Assembly (NCBI GenBank): GCA_029204225.1
Contig: CM055095.1
Span: 50,042,841 to 50,106,840 of the forward strand
Source of the DNA: Diphasiastrum complanatum
Taxonomy: Eukaryota; Streptophyta; Lycopodiopsida; Lycopodiales; Lycopodiaceae
Direction of reading: 5' to 3'
Length of the DNA stretch: 64,000 bases
Part shown: positions 52,501 through 63,119 of the stretch, piece after piece
Numbering within the stretch: position 1 is the stretch's first letter
Layout: every line of letters begins with the position of its first letter
Notes under the pieces: model-generated
What the model was told of the DNA's origin: nothing
Databases searched by the model: none
Seen by the model: the letters and a program-made list of their open reading frames with translations, nothing else
Position numbers and translations under genes: made by a program

Positions 52501-53703
52501 GCATTCCTCAATGGTGATCTCAATGAGAAAGTGTACCTTCAACAACCTGCTGGTTTTTTGGTTGAAGGCCAAGAAGATAAAGTTTGTCTTCTCAAGAAGG
52601 CACTTTATGGACTGAAGCAAGCTCCGAGGATGTGGTATCAAAAGGTACATGCCTACTTTTGTGATCGAGGGTTTACTAATAGTCCTAGCAAATCTACTCT
52701 TTATGTCAAGCATACTTCAGATTATATCATCACTATTTTGCTTTATGTTGATGATATTACTATTACGGGAAGTAATGAGCAGCAGATTGATGCCGTAATA
52801 CTTGATCTTGGTATGGTTTTTGAAACCTCAGATTTAGGCCTATTGCACTTTTATCTTGGTTTTGAATTTGTACAAGAAGGGACTGCAATTTTCATCTCTC
52901 AAGAACGCTACATTGGGCAGATTTTGAAGTGGTTCAAGATGGAAGATTGCAAGCCGGTTGCTACACCTATAGAGATAGGTCTGAAATTAAGTAGTCAAGG
53001 TGATGGTGAATCATTTGACACTACTTCATATTGTCAAGCTATTGGTTGTCTCATTTACCTATGTAATTCAAGATTGGACATTTCTTATAGTGTCTCACTC
53101 ATGAGTCGATTCATGCATGCCCCCATGACATCACATTGGAAAGCGTTGAAGAGGATCTTTTGATATCTTCAAGGAACAAGAAGTCATGGACTGGTTTTTT
53201 TTGCTTGTGATGATGCATGTTTGGTTGGTTTTAGTGACTCGGATTGGGGTGGAGATCAAGACACTGGATGCTCTACAAGTGGACATTGCTTTTTCTATGG
53301 AAATTCTGCAATTTCTTGGTCAAGTAAAATGCAGCCCACTGTTGCTACTTCTTCTAGTGAGGCAGAATATAGAGCGATATTTTCAGCCACAACAGAGTAT
53401 TTATGGCCGAGATGACTACTTGTTGACATGAAGTTTGGCGAGCCCTCAGCCACTCTTATCTTGAGTGATAGTCAAAGTGCTATTGCCATTGCACGGAATC
53501 CTGTTTTTCATGCGAGGACGAAGCACATCGAGATCCATTATCACTTTGTTCGGGAGAGACTTCATGATGGCAACATTTTACTTGAATATTGTCCTACGAA
53601 GGATAATATTGCGGACCTCTTCACTAAGGCGTTGCCTAGAGTCAGATTTGAAGCTTTATGCAAAGCTTTAAATTTGATACCACGTGTTGGTTTTGTTACA
53701 TAG
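49521..53703 (+). pseudogene. Copia gag-pol polyprotein, frameshifted
   Basis: Gag starts MAKESEAIGSLFSEDRLDGT with NYSLWSYMMKNLL, and has a frame break near 49,690. Zinc knuckle CHYCKRYGHFIKDC near 50,310 and protease WVIDSGATRHMT near 50,550, then a TGA at 50,641. The integrase zinc-binding part ends CEGCILGK. The core shows VHSDVCGPM and LRTDRGGEYI, then frameshifts near 51,420 before the Glu region, resuming at MARCMLKAKGLPHKFWAEAV. RT: KCWEDAMQDEYDSLMKNQIW, LDIKTAFLNGDLNEKVYLQQ, KALYGLKQAPRMWY and the catalytic LLYVDDI. RNase H: FSDSDWGGDQDTGCSTSG, ATSSSEAEYRA, RTKHIEIHYHFVRE and a DLFTKAL end. All domains are present and in order, with about six frame breaks, so a recently dead copy. 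Confidence 0.93.
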
Positions 53704-53740
53704 TGAAGATTTCAATTTTTGCATTGTCATTTAAGGAGGT

Positions 53741-53873
53741 TGTTAGAAATAAATGACTATGTTAAAGTTAATCCATAGGTTACTTTGACCCAAAAGGTAG
53801 AGATTTGTGTAACCATGGGTATTTAGTTATATAGGTCATCTTAAGTTTGTCTTAAGTTCAGTTGGACCCAATT
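53741..53873 (+). repeat. Truncated 3' LTR
   Basis: Starts TGTTAGAAATAAATG right after the purine-rich AAGGAGGT. Follows the 5' LTR for about 133 bases and then breaks. Confidence 0.88.
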
Positions 53874-53879
53874 CTACCA

Positions 53880-54595
53880 GGATTGATAGGCGTGACATTC
53901 GAGGATTGGCAGTCGGAGTGGGGAAAGGAAGATTTTCTTTGGTTATGGGACCAGCTGAGCATAGAATAGAAAGGATGTCTATGCTGGGCCATAATCCAGG
54001 GAAAGTTCAAAGTCTCTCCATTCGGATCAGTGGAATTGCAGGTAGGCTCAACATTTTTGTATGCGCTGGAGTACATCCGTATAAAGGAGTACCAGTTTTT
54101 GCGGCATACTCAAAGCAAAAGTTTTGGAGGAAGGAACATCGAGGAATTCGACGATGCAGGTGTTCTGTTGAATATTAACATGGCGTATTCGGAGCTGTAC
54201 AGTATCTACACCGACTGGGAGCACAACTTTTCAAGCTATTTTGTAGAAATTAAGCATTATTTGCAGGATAGATTGAAATCACGAGAATATAGAACATTTT
54301 ATACATATAATTTTTGGTAGTTTGGCACTTTTGCAACCAAAGTTTATTTGTAAAGTGTAAATTTATTCAGTTCTCCTCTACTTTATTCGAACAGTTTGCA
54401 CTTAGGAAAAACTCTGAAAAAGATTTTCAATCAGTACAAGAATTGTTCGATGGCTCTCTGCTTCCTGTAAGATTGTTGCCCTATGGCAACTTACCTATCG
54501 GGAGTTACACCAGAGCAAGAGAAGATGTATTGTTGCTCGAATGCCAGAGAGATTTAAAATTGGCACATCAATTGCACGAGGATCTTAATACATGA
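53880..54595 (+). pseudogene. Unclassified retroelement-like coding relic
   Basis: Readable frames in sequence: GRFSLVMGPAEHRIERMSML; then ALEYIRIKEYQFLRHTQSKS and EEFDDAGVLLNINMAYSELY with SIYTDWEHNFSSYFVEIKHY; and finally 54,395-54,595 with FQSVQELFDGSLLPVRLLPY. They read like one protein with frameshifts. No family recognised; position before an LTR-like stretch suggests the 3' coding end of an LTR element, possibly the gypsy whose RNase H was interrupted. Confidence 0.35.
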
Positions 54596-54729
54596 AAGAT
54601 TTTTCTTGTATATGGCGTTACAGACTATGTGATGCTGAGTTTTATATGTGATGATGCTTATTCTATGTTGCTGAAATAGAATCAATATTTGATTCTGAAA
54701 TATCAAGTGAAGGTCATCAACTCAACAAA

Positions 54730-54910
54730 TGAAGAAATATCTCTACATGTGACCTAACGAAGATCTTCGACACGAAAATATTCTTTTCTAAGGAATGAAT
54801 AACAATGAACCATCAATTGTACAATTACATGTACTTGTAACTTATACGTTAACTAGAATTTGTAAATGGAGCGATGCACTAGGAATTTCAAGTGGTGTGT
54901 TTGTTTGCTC
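54730..54910 (+). mobile_element. LTR-junction fragment, inverted relative to 55,700-56,150
   Basis: The segment with CGACACGAAAATATTCTTTT matches, inverted, 56,070-56,150. It then jumps to a segment (TTACATGTACTTGTAACT) that matches, inverted, about 55,690-55,740. The purine tract and LTR start present in the other copy are deleted here. Confidence 0.6.
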
Positions 54911-55229
54911 CGTAGGCTATAAGTACAGACACGCTTCCTTCTCACACCACCGAGAGAGAAAGAGAGTTATTGTATGTTTGAGATTGAAGAAGTCAATAGA
55001 ACGTCTAAGGTTATTTCCTTTAATCTCTGTTCTTCGCACTGCTGTGTGTGAGTGACTTCGGGTCTACTAGCAATTTCGTACACATTACTTAAATCATTCT
55101 TTGGTCAGACAGTATGATATTTCATTAATTTACCCGTCTGTGCGAATACCTTGTGTTCGACATTCTAGTGAAATATTCCTTGGTGCAGTTTTTCCACAAT
55201 TGCTGATAAGAGAAGTATGTATGTGAAAT

Positions 55230-56150
55230 GCTAGTCCTTGCCTGAGGAACTGAGTTATTGATTTGTATTCGTGTTGGTAACGAAGATAATTGTTTCTAAC
55301 ATATTCGCGAACTGCTTAAGTTCTTTAACCATGATTGGACTTTAGTTGTTGAGGACTTCTGTCTAGAACACATGAGTTCATGAATAAGATTAACTATTTG
55401 TCTGTTCGTACACGTCTGCATCGAACATAACGCAGATCCTTGCTGACAACTTAATCAGTTAGAGTGTAATTCATTCGAGTTACTCTGATAACATTTTATA
55501 TATAGAACGCTTTTCCTTCGGTTTGATAGAGGAAGACTGTTGTTTCGCATTCATCATCAACACACACCACAACAAAAGTAATACTGGTTACTTATAAAAT
55601 GTCTGTTGACAACCAGAGTAACTCTCGACTCCATTTCATTCGAAATAAGTCAGGATTGGTATAGCACGACAGGCGTCGCTTCATTGACTAACTCTAGTTA
55701 ATAGATGAGTTACAAATACATGTAAATTATACCATTGAAGGTATATTTAAGTACGAGTTTAATGTACTCTAGTTAAGGTGGCGATACAAATATAGTCGAT
55801 TCGTATGATTGACTGGATTAAGGATGTTCCAGACACTTCTGGAGGTCTTGTCCTTTAGTGCAAGACAAGTCTTTAACATTTATATCCCGAAAAAATGATA
55901 TAGGCCTCTTCATAATATACCATTGTCCAACACATATCTTCATCTTCGAGTATAAGTTGTCATATTTGAGTAGATATTCATTATTTAGCAAATATGTGGC
56001 ATCACATATCCCCCTCCTCAAATGTGAAACGTCCTCGTGAACAAATAATCTTCGTTTCAAGAATTATCCATTCCCTAGAAAAGAATATTTTCGTGTCGTG
56101 GAATAATTCTCCTTTTAAATCTTCTATAGGTCAAATGTAAAGATATTTCT
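55230..56150 (-). mobile_element. Minus-strand purine tract and 3' LTR of a retroelement
   Basis: Minus strand: the coding side ends near 56,131, then GAGGAGGGGGATATGTGATG at about 56,017-55,998 gives a purine tract and LTR start. A TATA-type TCTATATATAAAATG lies at about 55,508-55,494. The LTR end is not defined. Confidence 0.6.
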
Positions 56151-56677
56151 CTTTCTGCAAATCAGCATCATTGGCAAGAATGGCCTTATTATTCTTGTGA
56201 AATGTTTGGGTTTTCTCCCTTGATAGCTGGAGCAGTCGGCCTAAGGAAACATTTCTTTCGGACAACAACTTCTTGTCTGCTTCCAAGGATGCAATCTTCT
56301 CAACGGACATTTTAATATTTCCAGTCATCTCGTCCGTTGGCATGAATTTTACCAACAATTTCCTTTGCACCCAAGGAAAATTGATGATACCATCTGTATA
56401 AATTCTCTTTGTCGTCCTCGTTCGTGTCTGTGGCCTCCTCATCAACCCCTTTGCCTTTGTCTTGCATCTGTGTGTCGGAGATGGTGTCTTCGTCATCCGT
56501 GGATGTAGAGCTCTTTGGCTTCTGAGAAGACTCGTCTATAACTGGGACGACGGCCAAGTTGTCGAGTGCAGTGGAAGGTTCAGGTATAGTTTGTGCAGCA
56601 GCATCCGATCCGATTTCCTTCGGAACGTTAATAATATCACTCACACACAAAATCTCAAGACACACACACACACACAC
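56131..56677 (-). pseudogene. Acidic and coiled-coil retroelement ORF relic
   Basis: Two overlapping minus-strand frames joined by a frameshift near 56,320. The N-terminal part is acidic (STSTDDEDTISDTQMQDKGK, TNEDDKEN). The C-terminal part has a heptad-like stretch (MSVEKIASLEADKKLLSERN, VSLGRLLQLSREKTQ). It directly precedes the purine tract and LTR at about 56,010, so it is the last coding part of that element. Function unknown. Confidence 0.4.
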
Positions 56678-56776
56678 ACAATATCACACAATCACTCACA
56701 CACACACAATATCTCACACACACTCTCTCTTTCACACAACACACACAATGCACATTACAATCTCAATGCACACACA
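56640..56776. repeat. CA-rich microsatellite
   Basis: Imperfect (CA)n with TCA interruptions, ending at the copia LTR start. Confidence 0.9.
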
Positions 56777-58422
56777 TATTAGAAATAAATGACTATGCTA
56801 AAGTTAATCCATAGGTTACTTTGACCCAAAAGGTCGAGATTTGGGTAACCATGGGTATTTAGTTATTTAGGCCATCTTAAGTTTGTCTTAATTCAGTTGG
56901 ACCCAATTTTGGTCATGTACTGACTCGTGGGTCCTTAGGGGTCTACTTTTGTTTAGGGGCTCTATCTTGACTTTTGGGGGTGCCCTACATTTAGTAAGTA
57001 GTTAACCTTAGGGTTTGGTGGCATTTGGCCACATCTAGGTAGAGTACTTAGATGCTCATTGTGTATTCCATTTTTACAGTTTGGCTAAGCATTGCTCTCC
57101 ATTGCTCTTGTTGCCATTTTCTCTCTAGTTGGGCGCCCAGCCTCTTCTCTCTTGTTTCTTGTGGAGATTGATTGATAAGTAGATCTTGGTGACTTGACTC
57201 TTGCTTTCCTACATGGTATTAGAGCTACCGGATCTGCAACAAGCTTGTTTGTTGGCGCCCTACCGGAAGAGGAGCTTCTCTGCTTTTTGTTGTGAAATTT
57301 TAGCATCTTGCTAATCTTTTCAAGTGGAGTTTGGATCAGCTTTTTTGTGTCTTTTCAGGTTGAAGGAGGGCGGCCATCAGAGATCTTGGAGGAGCAATTT
57401 TTGGCACCCAAAAATCAGAATCTCAAATCTGATTTTTATGCAACCAGTTTTCAGCAAGTTTTGTTTGGAGGAGGGCGCCCAAAAATCTGCTACTGATTTT
57501 TGGTTGTGGTGTCTTCTTATCTTGTTGTTTTTTGTTTTCAGGTTTGCATTTGTGTAGGAGGGCACCCAAAATTCAGCAAACCCTATTCAGGGTTAGGTCA
57601 ACTTGTGGCTGGAAATTTGCAGATTCTCAGCAAGTAGTAGGGCGCTTTCAACAGCCGTATTGGAGTGTGTGTTGATCACACTATTTGGCTTCCTAATTGG
57701 GTTTCGGTGTAGGCTTCAATCGAAGCTAACCTAATTTTCAAGAAGTTGGTTTTTTTGTGCAGAAAGATAGCCATCTATCCATTATCTTTTGGGCACTTTG
57801 GTTGCAGATTAAAAGACATCTTGTGCTCCTACTTTCAGCTCTTTGTTTGCTGCAAATTTCTGAGTAGATTTGGTTGTGGAAAGGCTCTCTTTCCTATCTA
57901 CTACAAGCTGAAATTTTGTTGGAGGTAATGGCTAAAGAATCGGAAGCTATCGGTTCTTTGTTTAGTGAAGATCGGTTGGATGGCACACATTACTCCTTGT
58001 GGAGTTACATGATGAAGAATCTTCTCATAGCGAAAGGGCTGTGGGATTTGGTCAATGGTGATGAGGAAAGGCCTTCGTCTTTGGAACCTCCTACACCTCG
58101 TGGATCATCATCATCAACATCATCTTGGTCCTTAGGGGTCTAATTTTGTTTAGGGGCCCTATCTTGACTTTTGGAGGTGCCCTACATTTAGTAAGTGGTT
58201 AACCTTAGGGTTTGGTGGCATTTTGCCACATCCCGGTAGAGTACTTAGATGCTCATTGTGTATTCCATTTTTACAGTTTGGCTAAGCATTGCTCTCCATT
58301 GCTGTTGTTGCTGTTTCTCTCTCTCTCTCTCTTAGAGTTAGGTGCCCAGCCTCTTCTCTCTTGTTTCTTGTGGAGATTGATTGATAACTAGATCTTGGTG
58401 ACCTGACTCTTGCTTTCCTACA
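56777..58422 (+). mobile_element. Internally deleted copia element (relative of 48,354-53,873)
   Basis: LTR 56,777-57,213 (starting TATTAG instead of TGTTAG), primer site TGGTATTAGAGCT at 57,214-57,226, leader, gag start at 57,928, and then a jump at about 58,126 into the middle of the 3' LTR, which runs to TTTCCTACA at 58,422. About 4.7 kb of internal sequence and the 3' LTR's first part are missing compared with the full copy. The first 60 gag residues are intact (MAKESEAIGSLFSEDRLDGT). Confidence 0.9.
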
Positions 58423-58555
58423 GTCACATCATGCTCATTGCTTAACACTTCAAAGTTAAGAACTTTCACATATTGCAATTCACTTGTTTGATGTTGAATC
58501 TTGATTCTTAAACGTCTGATGTTGCCACTTGGATTGATGATTGTTAAAAGTTATG
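58423..58555. repeat. Copy of hAT-flanking sequence, inverted relative to 60,295-60,405
   Basis: Matches the reverse complement of 60,295-60,405 with a 28-base insertion. The match stops exactly at the TRIM, marking its left boundary. Confidence 0.8.
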
Positions 58556-58592
58556 AATTATCAATCCACACTCTAGAGAGAACTATCAAACA

Positions 58593-58665
58593 GGGCGGAT
58601 AGCTCAGTGGTAGAGCATCCCATCCGGTATGAGGGAGGTCCTGGGTTCGAATCCTAGTCTGTCCA
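58593..58665 (+). tRNA. tRNA-like sequence in the 5' LTR of the TRIM
   Basis: 73 nt foldable as a cloverleaf: acceptor GGGCGGA/TCTGTCC, D-stem GCTC/GAGC, T-stem CTGGG/CCTAG with loop TTCGAAT. A box TAGCTCAGTGG at 58,600-58,610 and B box GGTTCGAATCC at 58,644-58,654 match the Pol III consensus fully. The anticodon arm is abnormal: TCCC pairs with GGGA leaving an 11-nt loop, or a 5-bp stem with a mismatch and no U33 around CGG. So it is more likely a promoter-bearing relic than a decoding tRNA. Confidence 0.75.
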
Positions 58666-58694
58666 TCCATATTATGATTTATGGATTTCTAACA

Positions 58695-58712
58695 TGGTAT
58701 CGGAGCCAAGTT
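58695..58712 (+). promoter_or_regulatory. Primer binding site of the TRIM
   Basis: TGGTATCGGAGCCAAGTT matches the 18-base complement of initiator tRNA-Met at 16 positions. Confidence 0.9.
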
Positions 58713-58801
58713 AGACCTAACAGTTCATGGTGTCAAAGCCATGGTTAGGTGGCCCAAGTTGTGGGGCAGGTGACAACTAGGACCCCAACCAAGTGTGGCT
58801 T

Positions 58802-58810
58802 GAGGGGGGG
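58802..58810 (+). other. Polypurine tract of the TRIM
   Basis: GAGGGGGGG immediately before the TG of the 3' LTR. Confidence 0.85.
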
Positions 58811-58852
58811 TGTTGGAATATCAATCCACACTCTAGAGAGAACCATGAAACA

Positions 58853-58925
58853 GGGCGGATAGCTCAGTGGTAGAGCATCCCATCTGGTATGAGGGAGGTC
58901 CTGGGTTCGAATCCTAGTCTGTCCA
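58853..58925 (+). tRNA. tRNA-like sequence in the 3' LTR of the TRIM
   Basis: Identical to the 5' copy except C to T in the anticodon loop (CTGG instead of CCGG). A and B boxes are unchanged. The same abnormal anticodon arm. Confidence 0.75.
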
Positions 58926-58984
58926 TCCATATTATGATTTATGGATTTCTAACAACACACACATGTCACTCTCTCTCTCACACA

Positions 58985-59092
<108 letters not shown>

Positions 59093-59105
59093 ACCACCAC
59101 AAAGA

Positions 59106-59356
59106 TCCAGGTACTCTTGTTATACGCTTTGCATCTACCATTGGTCGTCATGAAGCGCTAGGGAAGAGATCTACATTGTGGGGCACCACGATATACCTGG
59201 ATGAAGACCTTACTTTCATTCAGGTTCAAGAATAGAAAAAAGCAAAACAGGAGGCTCTAATGAATGGAAAGCGGTTGATCTACAGGGCTGGTATCATCCG
59301 TTTTGTAGATATTAAACCTGCTACTATTAATGAGATATTGGAGACTGTTCAGAGTT
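59106..59356 (+). pseudogene. Possible LINE ORF1 fragment
   Basis: Reads [20 protein letters not shown], then GTTIYLDEDLTFIQVQE, a stop, and KKAKQEALMNGKRLIYRAGI IRFVDI in two parts. The pattern (V.F.S...R.......LKG..I.L.EDLT..Q), with Lys-rich helix and a G...IR.VDG-like end, resembles the C-terminal domain of L1-type ORF1 RNA-binding proteins. Short and broken by one TAG. Confidence 0.45.
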
Positions 59357-59489
59357 AGTGAGAGAGAGCACTGAAAAGATGCCAGTTGAATTTGTAAATG
59401 GTCTACGTACCATATAACCCTGGACATTATCCTCTTCTTAGTTAGTTTTGGTTTAGTAATGTTGTTTGACGACATTGTTCCATCTTGGT

Positions 59490-59759
<270 letters not shown>

Positions 59760-59949
59760 TCGGGCATGAAACAGGACATTTTCGGGCTTTTTGGCAAAAG
59801 TCAGTTCGAATGGTTCGAACTGTTCGAATCGGGCCCGTTCGATTTGGTGGTTCGAATCGCAGTTCAATGCTGTTTCAGGCCACTATGCACCTTCAAGAGG
59901 CGCTCCAAAATAACCAAGATAATGACAAACTTGCGATGAATCAAGACTC

Positions 59950-60290
59950 AAATTGTATAAGGTAGCTAGCTTCAACAAATAGATTATCAGAACATGAATC
60001 ATAAACATAATGTTATGTAAAAGTTTGATCACTAAAGCACACGTAGAGGGGGCAGGCCTCACGAGCAGCTAGAGAAGGACCTAAACCTAGGAAGGCCCCT
60101 TTGTTAGTGACAAACCTCACCAAACGTCCTATCTCCAACACCTCCTTCACCCATGGTAGATTTGCTATTTCCTCAAACAAGAGGTCTAGGCAATGAGCAA
60201 CACACGAGATCCAAAAACTCCAAGGGGACTTTTCATTTATGAACTTTTGCATGGTGACACAATCTGTCACGTTGTTTGTGATAACTTATA
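59950..60290 (-). pseudogene. hAT transposase relic
   Basis: Minus-strand reading VITNNVTDCVTMQKFINEKS, then CVAHCLDLLFEEIANLPWVK and FVTNKGAFLGL: the DUF659/hAT segment TDNA.N......L....P...W..C.AHCLDL...DI. Here the usual TDNA is TNNV, so a catalytic Asp is lost. The sequence upstream on this strand (60,290-60,410) is non-coding, probably an intron, and is the partner of 58,423-58,555. No other transposase parts are nearby. Confidence 0.8.
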
Positions 60291-60625
60291 AAGCACATTG
60301 AAGCATAACTTTTAACAATCATCAATCCAAGTGGCAACATCAGACGCTTAATAATCAAGATTCAACATCAAACAAGTTGAAGTGTTAAGCAATGAGCATG
60401 ATGTGACTACGTGCACAACATTATCCTTGCCTCTCTGCAGATCTCAGTTTCACTCCCCACTGCAGCTTGTATTACATCTTTCTTTTGTAGTAGCAGCAGT
60501 ATCATCATCACCTCCAAGACATGATCTGCGACTCCCATTATACATAGCTATTTCTGGTAATTGTATTTAGATCTATTTTATATGCTTTTCTTTCAGTTTC
60601 GGAGACGTTTTTCATACGCTCCCAT

Positions 60626-61190
<565 letters not shown>

Positions 61191-61487
61191 CAGGGATGAG
61201 GGTCCGGGTCGGATTGCCCGCGTCCTGCGTCCGGACCTCCAAATACGTCCAATTTTTTTTTTTTACGAAAAAACCCTAAAAAAAGTTTAAAAAAAATTAA
61301 AAAAGGATGTGTCCGTACCGCACGGACGCATTCGTGGTTTCAATTTTTTTTTTTAAATTTATTTTAGTCTAAATTTTTGTTAAAAAATAAAAAAAAAAAA
61401 AACAAAAAAAATCGGACGCGTCCCGGACGCGGACGCAAACGCAAACGCAAACGCACGTCTGTTCGTGTCCGGGTCCCGCTTCCTTAG
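61191..61487. mobile_element. hAT-type MITE with CAGGGATGA end
   Basis: Starts CAGGGATGAGGGTCCGGG, like Ac-family ends, and finishes in CCTTAG; the reverse complement CTAAGGAAGCGGGACCCGG matches the left end at about 13 of 18 positions with one gap. Subterminal GTCCGG and GGACGC words are abundant. The centre is A/T-rich homopolymer. Inserted in (TA)n, so the 8-bp target duplication cannot be told apart from the repeat. Confidence 0.65.
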
Positions 61488-61842
<355 letters not shown>

Positions 61843-61849
<7 letters not shown>

Positions 61850-61938
61850 CTCGTGGTACCGCTGGTATGGTACCGCCGGTACCATACCAGCTGTCAGTAC
61901 GGTACCGCCCTGGGATCCGCGGTACCAGGGCGGTACCA
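61843..61938. mobile_element. Palindrome-rich GGTACC MITE, left half
   Basis: Close to the first 100 bases of copy 1, followed by T-rich sequence similar to that after the hAT left end at 30,665-30,710, so it may be a hAT left-end fragment rather than a MITE. Confidence 0.6.
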
Positions 61939-62087
61939 TTTTTAATATTTTTTTTATTTTTTAATATATTTTTAATAATTTTTTTTTGCATATTAACTAC
62001 CAAAAAAGGACAAAAAAAAGTAAAAAAAGGGGGGTTTTGGGTGTAAAAAAAAAGGGTACAGTACATGATGCAGGGGACTGTTGCAGT

Positions 62088-62275
62088 GGCACATGGGCAC
62101 TGCGAGTGAGCAGACCGAGGGGCCAATGGGAGACCAACACAGGGGGGTAGCATCACATGGGGGCAAGTACAGAGGCACATGGGCATTGTGAGTGAGCAGA
62201 CCATGGGCCCAATGGGAGACCAACATAGGGGGGAGCATCACATGGGGGCAGGTACAGAGGCACATGGAGGGATGA
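62088..62275. repeat. 86-bp tandem repeat, about 2.2 units
   Basis: Units start GGCACATGGGCA at 62,088 and 62,174 and GGCACATGG at 62,259; each contains GAGTGAGCAGACC and CAATGGGAGACCAACA. Confidence 0.85.
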
Positions 62276-62626
62276 TGGGGATCCACATGGCCGATCAGGC
62301 TGTGGGGATAAATAGGCACTCACAATGCCATTGTGGTTAATCGATCGATTCTCTCACTTTGAGAAAAACTAGCCGAAGAGGAAATGAATTCATGTCCGAC
62401 TACTTCTTCATTTGCCATCCTCCTAGGGCATTTTTTAGAAAAACTAGCAAGTTTGTATAAGTTAAAAAATTAGTTCACTACAAACTTGAGGACTTGGCAA
62501 AAACTAAGTAAAACAACTGCCATTTAACCAATTACAAAATTTTTAAAATGTCCGTAAGAACTACAACTAAAAAAATTAAGCCCAATATGCCTGTAAGAGC
62601 CATAATTTATCAAGTTGAAAATTATG

Positions 62627-62714
62627 CATGGAGTAAAAATGTTCAAAAATGTGAAATGCAATCTTTTATACATGGAGTAAAAATGTTCAAAAATGTGAAA
62701 TGCAATCTTTTATG
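62627..62714. repeat. 44-bp tandem duplication
   Basis: Two near-identical copies beginning CATGGAGTAAAAATGTTC. Confidence 0.9.
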
Positions 62715-62756
62715 CATGCAGGATGATGCATGTGTCATGTATGCATCCATCCTATT

Positions 62757-62928
<172 letters not shown>

Positions 62929-63119
62929 CGTTTGTTCTTGCCCGTTGCATTTCTTCGTTTCTTGCCATATCATTTTGCTCTTTCTTTAACCATGCCCTGT
63001 CTTTCTCCTTCCATTGTTGAGCGACATTGTGGATCGTTGAGGAGCGGTCGATCGACCGATTCTCTCACTTTGAGAAAAACCAACCAAATTTTGGGAGAAT
63101 CTCCTCAATACTTCGAACG

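Larger units (their letters stand above)
48354..53873 (+). mobile_element. Nearly complete Ty1/copia element inserted in the gypsy relic
   Basis: 5' LTR 48,354-48,806, primer site, leader, gag-pol 49,521-53,703, purine tract, and a 3' LTR truncated after about 133 bases (53,741-53,873). The five bases before the 5' LTR are CACTT; the matching target duplication cannot be seen because the 3' LTR is incomplete. A deleted relative lies at 56,777-58,422. Confidence 0.92.
58556..58954 (+). mobile_element. TRIM retrotransposon with tRNA-like LTRs
   Basis: Direct terminal repeats of about 140 bases (58,556-58,694 and 58,811-58,954) enclose a 116-base internal domain with no coding capacity. The 3' LTR begins TGTTGGAATATC and ends TTTCTAACA; the 5' LTR lacks the first six bases. 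The primer site follows the 5' LTR and a purine tract precedes the 3' LTR. Total about 400 bases, within the size range of terminal-repeat retrotransposons in miniature. No target duplication is visible, because the right flank is a (CA)n(CT)n run. Each LTR carries a tRNA-like sequence. Mobilisation would depend on proteins of a full LTR element. Confidence 0.9.

Noticed and set aside
58593-58665. A functional tRNA-Pro gene
   Set aside because: CGG/TGG could be read as a Pro anticodon, but the anticodon stem has two extra bases or a mismatch, position 33 is not T, and the sequence occurs in both LTRs of a TRIM.
58593-58665. 5S rRNA as in Cassandra elements
   Set aside because: ATCCCATC and GAGGTCCTGGG look slightly 5S-like, but the A box, B box and cloverleaf fit a tRNA and the 5S internal control region order is absent.
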